This document shows positions 42,528 to 50,674 of a DNA stretch of 64,000 bases, one piece after another (the stretch's first letter is position 1; the number at the start of each line of letters is the position of its first letter). The stretch comes from Clostridiales bacterium. Lineage in GTDB: Bacteria > Bacillota > Clostridia > Christensenellales > Christensenellaceae. The notes under the pieces are model-generated. The model ran no database searches. It was not told the origin of the DNA and saw only the letters and a program-made list of their open reading frames with translations. The DNA lies in the NCBI GenBank assembly GCA_015056045.1, contig SVGZ01000002.1, positions 83,945-147,944 on the forward strand, written 5' to 3'. The translations under genes were made by a program, and so were the position numbers.

Positions 42528-43357
42528 CAAATATCCTCTCCCAAAGTTTCTTTTTTGACGGGTGCGACCATAACATAGATCAACAGGATGAAAATAACAG
42601 GAAGCGCAACGATCGGCATAACGATCAAGGGTTCGATGCGGTATGCTTCGTTGGCGATGTAAATATGGCGGGTTTGGGTTGCATCGACCTGATGACTGCG
42701 AACGAGCAGGCGCTGTGTATTGATCCCATAGGGTGTACAGGTCAGCAGAGTGCAATAATCTTTTCCTTCGACAATGCCGATCAGACTGGTATCATCGGGT
42801 TCGACAATACGAATTTCATCGACTTCATAGGTGATGGTGCGGTCAAGAATCGTAAAATAAAAGATATCTCCAACTTCCATCCTATCCAGATGTGTAAAAA
42901 GGACAGCCGTCGGAAGACCACGATGCGCAGAAACGACGCTATGTGTGCTTTCACCGCCGATAGGAAGGCTTGTGCCCTCTAAATGCCCAACAGCAATACT
43001 AAGAACACCATCGGATGTTCCGTGATAAACAGGGAGCTCCTGTGCGATTTTGGGAATGGTGATGTAGCCCATCATTCCGGAACCGTTGACATTGAGAATA
43101 TCTGGATACTCGGTTAATGTGACATGGTCAATAAGCGGTTTTTTCAGCTCCAGCAGTTTTTTGTTATAAGCCTCGGCTTCCTCAAAAATAGCGGAATAAT
43201 CTTCGGGTTTATAATTTGCGAGCATTGATTCATAGTCAACGATCGCCTGACTTTGTGTTTTGGAATTCCAATAGCTGCTGATGGAAGGATATAACAGCAC
43301 GGAGAGGCCTATAAAAAACGTTATTAAAAGGATTACGGTGGCTTTTCTGTTTTTCAT
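42527..43357 (-). CDS. Class C sortase (pilin polymerase)
   Basis: A 276-residue membrane transpeptidase with a membrane segment near each end (about 8-26 and 244-265). The catalytic residues are intact: His145 in SAHRGLP, Cys207 in LLTCTPYG, and the catalytic Arg of NTQRLLVR. The lid region expected in class C enzymes lies near YPDILNVNG (84-92). It should join major pilin subunits through isopeptide bonds between the LPXTG threonine and a lysine. ATG 43357 follows GGGAGAG. It lies between major and minor pilin genes, as in typical Gram-positive pilus loci. Confidence 0.95.
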   Translation of the reverse strand: MKNRKATVILLITFFIGLSVLLYPSISSYWNSKTQSQAIVDYESMLANYKPEDYSAIFEEAEAYNKKLLELKKPLIDHVTLTEYPDILNVNGSGMMGYITIPKIAQELPVYHGTSDGVLSIAVGHLEGTSLPIGGESTHSVVSAHRGLPTAVLFTHLDRMEVGDIFYFTILDRTITYEVDEIRIVEPDDTSLIGIVEGKDYCTLLTCTPYGINTQRLLVRSHQVDATQTRHIYIANEAYRIEPLIVMPIVALPVIFILLIYVMVAPVKKETLGEDI

Positions 43358-43388
43358 AGGTCTCTCCCTAATGTTATTTTTCCCGGAG

Positions 43389-43412
43389 GAGCAGGAGTAA
43401 AAACCCCTGCTC
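43389..43412 (-). terminator. Hairpin between major pilin and sortase genes
   Basis: GAGCAGG (43389-43395) pairs with CCTGCTC (43406-43412). No long T-run follows on the minus strand, so it may lower sortase expression or protect the pilin mRNA rather than stop transcription. Confidence 0.5.
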
Positions 43413-43430
43413 ATTCGGAAATAGTAAGAA

Positions 43431-44891
43431 TTAGTCTTCGTCTTCGATCTTGGACATTCTCTTCTTTGTTACGAGAACAACGCCTGTGCCAAGAGCTGTT
43501 GTACCGCCAAGGACGGTGAACAGTAATGTGCCGATGCCGCCTGTTTCGGGAAGCATGGAGCCTGTTTTGTTGACAACATGAACACCGGAACCTGTGGAGT
43601 AGATTTCACCGTTGAAGGTAGCGTCTAAGTTTGCATCGGAAATGATGAACTTCTGACGAGCGGAAAGCTTGTTGTAACCGGAGGGTGCTTTTGTTTCTTC
43701 GAGGTAATAGGTGCCATTGTCCATACCGTCTACACGGATCTTACCGCCTTTAACAACGATAGCAGCGCCTTCTTCCTCTGCTTTTGCACGGCGATAGCTC
43801 ATACCGTCATCCATCAGAACAACTTTAACTTCATTGCCGCCTTCAGCTGCATCATAAATCTTGAATTCAGCGCCATCGATCAGTTTGTTCTGGGAATCTG
43901 TCTTGATGATGTCGAAACCATAGGTATATGTGACAACGGAATCTTCGTTGCTTTCATTGCCTTCGCCGAAGGTCAGCCAGGCTTTGTTGACGTTGCCTTC
44001 GCCGGCGATAACTGCTTTACGGTTCAGCATAGCATCGTAATGAACGATGATTTTGTCGTTTGTTTCGAGCTTATCGCATAATTCCTTGGAGAAAGCGATT
44101 TCAAAAGTGCAGCCGTCTGTAACGTCTGTTTCGCCTGTCTTAACCACATAATCTTCTGCGGGAACTGTATGGGTTTCAGTGCCGGGGATGACGTGTTCAA
44201 CACTTGTAACTTTGTTGAAGGTTAAGCCTTCATCCATGACATCGTGGAGGACATAGTTTTCTGCACCTGCGTGAACGTTGATGGTTACGCGGTATTCAAC
44301 TGTCTGAGCGATGTCTGCTGTGTTATGAGCACCCCACTGATTGGTGGAATCTTCTTTGACCTGCTTATCGATTGTCGGGATGCCGTTCTTTGCATTGATG
44401 GAAGCATCGGGGTTTGTTGTGGTAAGACCGCAGAGAGCACCGACTGTGGAGTCTACGAGATAGTAGCCGAGTTCGAGGTCGCTGAACTTACCGGATGTTC
44501 CTGTGATAACAAATTCGCCGGCGTTCTCGGAGGATTTTACAGGGGCAATTTTATTATCCTTTGCATAGCTGAGAGCGAGTTTTGCAAAGGTTGCTTTTGT
44601 GTCATCATCTTCTGCAGCAATCCATGTGACATAGCCGTCAGCATCTGTAGCCATGTATTTTTTTGCTTCTTCAGTTTTAAAGAATTCTGTCCAAGCTGCA
44701 TTGGCTTTGTAGGAGTATGCGCCGGCTGTGACATCATAGCTTTCGAGGTCGAGCAAGCGATAGATTTCATAGGTGTTGTCAGCACTGATACCGTTGATGG
44801 TAATGGATCCTTTTTCATCGTCAGCAAAGGCTGCGAGAGGCATGGATGCGACAAGCATCAGCATGAGGAGTAAAGAAATAATCTTCTTCAT
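43431..44891 (-). CDS. LPETG-anchored major pilin
   Basis: A 486-residue secreted, wall-polymerised subunit: signal peptide (1-25, ending AAFA-DDE), an N-terminal domain (about 28-170), a middle domain after the pilin-type segment GIPTIDKQVKE that may supply the crosslinking lysine, and a C-terminal Cna-B/SpaA domain with the E-box YYLEETKAPSGY. The sorting signal is LPETG at 447-451, followed by a membrane segment and KKRMSKIEDED. This is the usual layout of a SpaA/FimA-like shaft pilin with internal isopeptide bonds. ATG 44891 follows GAAAGGAA. The frame is intact. Confidence 0.93.
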   Translation of the reverse strand: MKKIISLLLMLMLVASMPLAAFADDEKGSITINGISADNTYEIYRLLDLESYDVTAGAYSYKANAAWTEFFKTEEAKKYMATDADGYVTWIAAEDDDTKATFAKLALSYAKDNKIAPVKSSENAGEFVITGTSGKFSDLELGYYLVDSTVGALCGLTTTNPDASINAKNGIPTIDKQVKEDSTNQWGAHNTADIAQTVEYRVTINVHAGAENYVLHDVMDEGLTFNKVTSVEHVIPGTETHTVPAEDYVVKTGETDVTDGCTFEIAFSKELCDKLETNDKIIVHYDAMLNRKAVIAGEGNVNKAWLTFGEGNESNEDSVVTYTYGFDIIKTDSQNKLIDGAEFKIYDAAEGGNEVKVVLMDDGMSYRRAKAEEEGAAIVVKGGKIRVDGMDNGTYYLEETKAPSGYNKLSARQKFIISDANLDATFNGEIYSTGSGVHVVNKTGSMLPETGGIGTLLFTVLGGTTALGTGVVLVTKKRMSKIEDED

Positions 44892-44969
44892 ATGTATATT
44901 CCTTTCAATAAATTGACGAAATGATGTTTTCGGATTCACGGCGCAGATTTTTTGCCGCGATAGAAGGCT

Positions 44970-47900
44970 TTATTTCATCCTCCTTTCTTGTTTGCGCCTC
45001 AATCCGATTGCGTATAAGAGTGTTCCCAGCATGATTGCCGAGCCACACAATACATACATAAGTCTGGCGGAAGAGCCCGTCGAAGGAAGCTCAGGACCAC
45101 CGGGTCGATAGGTATTTGTGATGACAGTAGAGTAGGTTGGCGGTGTATTGCCGGAAGTTTGGATTTCCCCATAATGGGTTGTCCACTTGGGTTTGTTCCA
45201 ATTTTCCTCTACGCTGTATACAATCACATTGCCGTCTGTATCTTTATATGGGAGACCGAGGAAGCTGCCCTGCCAATTATTTTTCAGGTTCAGCGTGATG
45301 CTTCTTCCTGTGTTGAGTCCGTTGGCAAGAAGCTGCACGGTAACGGCGTATTCCTGATAAACTGCCGGGTCACTGCCCGCAGGAATATCCCATTCTTTCC
45401 TGACGGCAAACGATGTTTCGTTATTTGCGGAAAGCGGTGTGTTTGTGATTTGGTAAGCCCAGTCTTCTACAGGTCTGATACTTGTAGAAGTGATCTTTTT
45501 CATCGGCGTGAGAACCAAACCACGGGAACTGCTTGTCTCTGTGCTGAACTGTCCGTTGGCGTTGATGTCGGAAGAAGCGATATAATACTTCGTTCCGGAG
45601 TTGGAGTTATTTCTTCTTGCATAGAAGCGGAATCCTGTTCCCGCATCTTCGGGGACGAGCGTCTGTACGACGTTTGTGCCGCCGGATGTTGTCGTTGCAA
45701 AGAAATAACGACGGTTTGCCGAAGCGTTATACATAAAGCTGAGGATCTGGTTTGCGCCGTTGACCAGCTTTACCTTTCCGTTGCTTACGGTTGCCTTCCA
45801 GTTTGCCAGAGGGGAATCTTTTGCAACATTTTCGGAAACCCATGTGAGTTTTGCATCCGTTGCGGAAACTGTAGAGAGATAACGATTGCCATTTTTCAAA
45901 ATGTAGCTTTCGCCGTTGATAAAGCTTGCGGCTTCAGCCCATTCTGTATTATCGATCTCGATCTGCGTAATCCGGCGAACCGTGGAATAGTAACCGGATT
46001 CATAGGATTCTTCGACGCCGTAGCTGACTTCTGACAAAGCGTCATAGTCATATTTCGGCAGGTTTGTCCATGTATATGTCCATTCGTTTTCGTCACTCAG
46101 CGTGATTTCGCGGATTCTGCGGATAACGCCTTCCTTATCTGTAACGGTAAGGTATGCGAGGATGTAGTCCTTGCTATGGTCAACGGTATCTTCCCATTTT
46201 TTGATGACCTGTACCGTGGTTGTTTCTGTGACGGTTTCGGGCGCATTGGTTACGGTAAGATAGACCGTTTTTGTTTTTTCGTCGATCCTTACGTTGTGGA
46301 GTGTATAGCCATTGGAAGGTTCGTTTCCATCCTCATCCGGAATAATATCCGCAAGGTAGGTTGCCTGACCTTCACGCTCGATCTTCAGGCGGATAATACC
46401 GGAAGCCAAGCCGTATCCTTCATGGTTTGGTGCTTTGGTTTCCTTAATATAATAGGTATTTCCGGAACCGAGACCCCAGAATTCTGTTTTGCCGTTTTCT
46501 GTGGTGAAAGTGCTCTGAGACCGGTCAAGCGTACCATCCGAAAGGTCTTCGTTATAGGCTTCTTCGTTTTTCCAAAGCTCTGCGGGGATCGTGCAGTCAG
46601 GATCTTTATATACGGTGAATTCTGCCCCGTTGAGGAGTTCCTGTGTCAGGACATCTTCTTTCTGGAGCTGCAGACTGAAACGCGGTGCAAGGTTGAAATA
46701 GATCGAACAGTTGGAACGGGAAGAACCTCTTTCCAGATAGAGGACAGACATCGTATGGTCGCCTGCGTCGATGCCAAGATCCATCAGGCTGGTCTTTGCT
46801 TTGCCTTGTACGGTGACTTCTCCGGTGGAAAAATCGATGATGCCGTTTTCTGCGCCGTGGATACCGCCGATATCAAGAACAAGTGTTCCGTCGATCAGAA
46901 CCCAAAGGTCATCGTCTCCGCTGAAGCGGAACTGCATATCGTTGCCGTATAAATCTTTATTTCCGCCGCTGCCGGGTTCGTTGGGGAGATAGAATTTGAT
47001 ATCCGAACGCATACCGTAGGCATAATCGGTCTGTACGTTGTTTACGCCGTTGTGATTGCCGGAATTATATTTGGAGTCATAACGGAAATGCGGAACACCG
47101 CTGTATTCGCCATCGATGCCTGCGTAATTATAGGAACCGACAGTTTTGCCGTTGGTATTTGTATAAGGGGAGTTCAGCGGCAGGAAGTCTGAATAGGAAC
47201 TGCCAATAGAATCCGAAGTCGCTTCCAGATATTCATAGATATAGAAACGGCGGTTGCTCTTGTTATAAGATGCTGCGTTGCGCGCAGAGTCATAATAATA
47301 ATAGCCGTAATAAGGATCATCGGGATCATCCATGATCTGGAAGAGATAGTCGCCTGTTCCGAGATACGTTTTTCCCAATACCCCGGTTTCTGTTTCCGGG
47401 TCATAGGCATTGCCCGTAGAGAAGAGCAGGCTGCGAAGTCCGGAGCTGTAAATTCCCGGGGTAACGATCCCTTCACCGGGGTAGATGTTGTGGGAACTGC
47501 GGTTGCTCGGCATGCAAATGAGTCCGTCCGAATCGTTATCAATAAAGATGAAGTCCTTTGTTTCCTGATCACCGTGGGCGACATTTCCCGAAGTGACCAT
47601 AGACCATTTTTCGGAGTGGCTTGATGCGTTGACCGTTACCTGTGCTTTTGCCGAATGGATATTGAACAGGTAGTTGTAGTCAAACATATAGGTCGTGATA
47701 AAGGAATTTGTGCTGACAGAATCCGCTACCTGTGCGTTGAAGCGGCCAATATCATAGCTGCTTGCCACCCAATCTGCATAAAGAACCGTATTTCCGGTGA
47801 CGGTAAATTCTTCTCCCGGGAGGTAATAACGGGAATTGACGACATCATACCAGCCGCGGAGCTTATAGCTGTATTTGCTCGGGGATGTCCACTCTTCAGG

Positions 47901-49514
47901 AAGCTGGAATGTTTCACCGGCAGAAACGGCATAGGCTGTATCGGGTGAACCCGTTAAATGCCCAAGACCGCCATCTGTACCATCAAGCCAGATGGTACAG
48001 CGCTGTGTCATGCCAAAGGAATAGACGGATGCTTCTGCTTCGTTTGTTGTTACCTGGAATGTGGAAGCGTTTTCATTCAGCTGTGAATATTCGGTGTTGC
48101 TCTGGATCTTGACGCCGGAACCGGAAGCGACAAGTTTACTTGTATAGGCGCCGCTTGTTGTAACGCCGGTACCGTCGTTGGGATAGCTATGCATATAACG
48201 GCCGGTGCTGACATTCTGGATCAGGTAAGTATCCGTACCGGAAGAGGTAAAGGACCATAATAAAGTATCCGGATCGTCGATATCGGAAGAGATATTTCCG
48301 TTTGCGTCGATCATAATCGGGACGGCATTTCCGTTTCCGTCGAAAGCAAAGTTGTTATTGTTGGCAGAGGTATATACGACAAAGAGACCGTCGTTCGTGA
48401 ACATTTCCTTGGAATAGCTGACGGTATTTGCGATTACGGTTGTTGAAGCCATGAGCATCAGCGGTTGTTCAACAGGGATCGAACCATAGCCGAGAACAAC
48501 GGAATCAGCTGCATTGTACTTTGTTTCTTCGACAGCGTTATTGACATCGCCTTCGATGACGGTGAGTGTGTTTTCGTTGATTTCGGTAATGATGGCAACG
48601 GAATCTGCGGAACGGTCTTCAGAATTTTTGGACAAGAAAACAAGATCGCCGATTTCCGGGGAAGCCTCGGATGCACTTTCATATAAACCGGCAGAATCCC
48701 ATTCCAAACGCATGGATTCGGGTCCTGCATTTGCGGGGAGATCTTCTGCGCCGGCATATTGCAGACAGAAAGACGCAAACATTGCCGACCAATCGCCGTA
48801 GGGGTTTCCATACCATTGACCATAGCGGGTAATACCCCGACGGATACCTTCGGCATCTACCTGAAAATTAAGTGTGCTTTCGGTGTAACCGAGCTGAGAT
48901 TTTGCAACGAGAACGATATTTTCCCGGAGAGTCGGACCACGAACCATATCGGAAAGCGACATTTCCCAATCCTCTTCGGTTTCAATATCTGCGGTGATAT
49001 CGCTGTAACAGCTTTCAAGGTGAATATGCTCTTCAAGCGGACAGGTTACGATAATTTCATAGCAAGCTTCGCCATGGAGATGACCTTCGCCTTCTTCTTT
49101 GCCGCAAATTGCCTGTACATTTTGGCATTCGTCTGTATGGGTATGGCCGTCTTCTTCGGTTAAAGTGCACGCAAAAACAGCCGCAGACGCCCAACAGGAT
49201 TCGTCATGAGTATGCTCATCGCTCTCTTCAAGCGGACAAATCAGTTCACGGGGAAAGCAGCTTTCGCTGTGTGTATGAGGATCAGACTCTTCCAGCGGGC
49301 AAATCAGCGTGATCTGCATGCATTCCTCGCTGTGTTCATGTTCCTGAAGACCGCAAAAAGCCTCGCCGGCAATGCCGATGCCGGTAAGTTTTAAGCTCTA
49401 GAAGACAAGCAAGATAACCACGAGAGAAAGACAGGTGGTTACCCTGCGGAGTTTGTGCCAATCCTTATTTTTTATATTTAATTTACTTAAAAGACTGTCA
49501 TTGTTCTCTGACAT
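44970..49514 (-). pseudogene. Large tip adhesin, interrupted by one in-frame TAG
   Basis: Read from ATG 49514 (AAGGTG just upstream) the frame has 1,514 codons, with a single TAG at codon 39 (49400-49398). The residues before it (KDWHKLRRV, then hydrophobic VVILLVF) and after it (SLKLTGIGIAGEAFCGLQE) form one continuous signal-anchor. Downstream: about seven Cys/His repeats of the form C-x2-EE-x-H-x-H-x3-C, a CHAP/NlpC-like domain whose expected Cys is Ser (YGDWSAMF), an InlB-like repeat, a fibro-slime domain, Cna-B-like domains, and LPSTG with a membrane tail. The rest is an open frame of 1,475 codons. The simplest reading is a TGG to TAG change. Without suppression the protein cannot be exported. 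Confidence 0.85.
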
Positions 49515-49546
49515 AATTACACCTTATTTTCGATGATATGGGGTTA

Positions 49547-50143
49547 TTAGTTCAGAAATTCAAATTCATTCAAGGGCCAGAATTTACAGAAAATCTTTCC
49601 GATGATCTGATCTTCGGCGATGCAGCCGATGACGCTGCTGCGGCTGTCGATGGAAGAACTCCTTTTATCCCCCATAACAAAATAATTATTTTCCGGTACC
49701 TGATATGGGAAATCTGTATCGCATTCGCCCAAAGCTTTTTCGCTGACATACGGTTCATCAAGAGCCTTGCCGTTTAAAAATACGGTTCCGTCGGATTCGA
49801 TCCATATTTAATCGCCCGGTCCCGCAATGATTCGCTTGATCAGGATTTTATTGGAGTAATAGAATGCACACAGATCACCGGTATCCATATGATTTGTTTT
49901 TACAAGCAAAACGATATCGCCATCACACAAGCTGGGTTCCATACTCGTTCCGGCGATCTGCAATACGGGTAAAACCAGCGTTGCCACCAAGGCTGCAACT
50001 GCGGCAACGACGATCAGCGCGTTTACCGTGCTGCGCAGCAGCCTGCGGAAACGGCGGCGATATCGCTCTCTTTTCAGTTCTTTTTGCAGTGCCCCTAAAG
50101 GCGGCATATCAGGTTGACTGTTTTTAACAATCTGTTTTTTCAT
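49547..50143 (-). pseudogene. Signal peptidase I, interrupted by one in-frame TAA
   Basis: From ATG 50143 the frame runs 198 codons, with a TAA at codon 112 (49810-49808). Before it lie a membrane segment (about 38-60), the catalytic Ser in GTSMEPS (Ser67), and the catalytic Lys in LIKRIIAGPGD (Lys103). After it the frame continues with WIESDGTVFLNG and the box E signature GDKRSSSIDSR, then the family's C-terminal end. The product stopping at 111 residues would lack box E and fold poorly. The change is one codon in an otherwise complete gene. Its start overlaps the upstream gene's stop (ATGA). It would have processed exported pilus components. Confidence 0.85.
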
Positions 50144-50463
50144 AAAGTATTATGGGAATGCGTTTCTGCAGGAGAGATGATCTCTGCAGCTTTCTTTTTT
50201 GCATTTTCTTCGATTTCGGCAGCTCTGTTTTTTGCGATATAGACATAAAGATCTGCTGCTGCCTGCGCGGCTTTAAATACATCGTTCAACTCCAAAGCGG
50301 CTTCTGCAATGGAGCCCATGGAAGACATTGTTAACTCTTTGGCTTTTAATTGCTTTTCCATATTTTCCAGTTTTGCCTGCAGCATATCCGCACGCTCGGT
50401 TTGAGCGATCAGAAGCTCTAAAAGCTGATAACGATTTAACTTTTTCAGTTCTTTTTCCGTCAC
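50140..50463 (-). CDS. Coiled-coil protein of the pilus locus, 107 aa
   Basis: I know no named function. Starting at GTG 50463, supported by GGGAGGA just upstream, the protein reads as a long charged helix: an N-terminal EKELKKLNRYQLLELLIAQT segment, then a coiled coil (about 25-55), then SSMGSIAEAALELNDVFKAAQ and another helix. There is no signal peptide. Small coiled-coil proteins like this are often encoded just before signal peptidase and pilin genes in Clostridia. Here it is the first gene of the operon. It could be a cytosolic assembly or regulatory factor, by position only. Confidence 0.7.
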   Translation of the reverse strand: MTEKELKKLNRYQLLELLIAQTERADMLQAKLENMEKQLKAKELTMSSMGSIAEAALELNDVFKAAQAAADLYVYIAKNRAAEIEENAKKKAAEIISPAETHSHNTL

Positions 50464-50528
50464 AGGGTATTCCTCCCGAAAAACTGCCAAAAAGCATACA
50501 AATTTGATCATATTCTTATACACTATCA

Positions 50529-50557
50529 ATTATATCCCTCAGTTTGTTTAATGTCCA
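50529..50557 (-). promoter_or_regulatory. Promoter of the pilus operon
   Basis: On the minus strand TGGACA (50557-50552), a 17-base spacer, and a perfect TATAAT (50534-50529). The leader to the GTG start is about 60 bases. Confidence 0.65.
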
Positions 50558-50624
50558 CCAATTATTCGGCAAAAACAGAAAAATACAATAAAAATTTGTA
50601 AGCAAAGTCGATGAAAGCGGGAAA

Positions 50625-50654
50625 AATAAAAAACCTCCCAAAAATGGGAGGTTT
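50625..50654 (-). terminator. Terminator after ppdK
   Basis: AAACCTCCCA (50631-50640) pairs with TGGGAGGTTT (50645-50654) around AAAA, with A's on the left giving the T-tract. Confidence 0.85.
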
Positions 50655-50674
50655 TCGTGTGTTAAGATATGATC

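Noticed and set aside
44970..49514. Genome-wide reassignment of TAG as a sense codon
   Set aside because: One gene (40001-40417) does end in TAG, no other internal TAG was noticed, and the neighbouring signal peptidase is broken by TAA, which reassignment of TAG cannot explain. The evidence favours mutation, although the TAG-ended gene has a TAA two codons later and so does not settle it alone.
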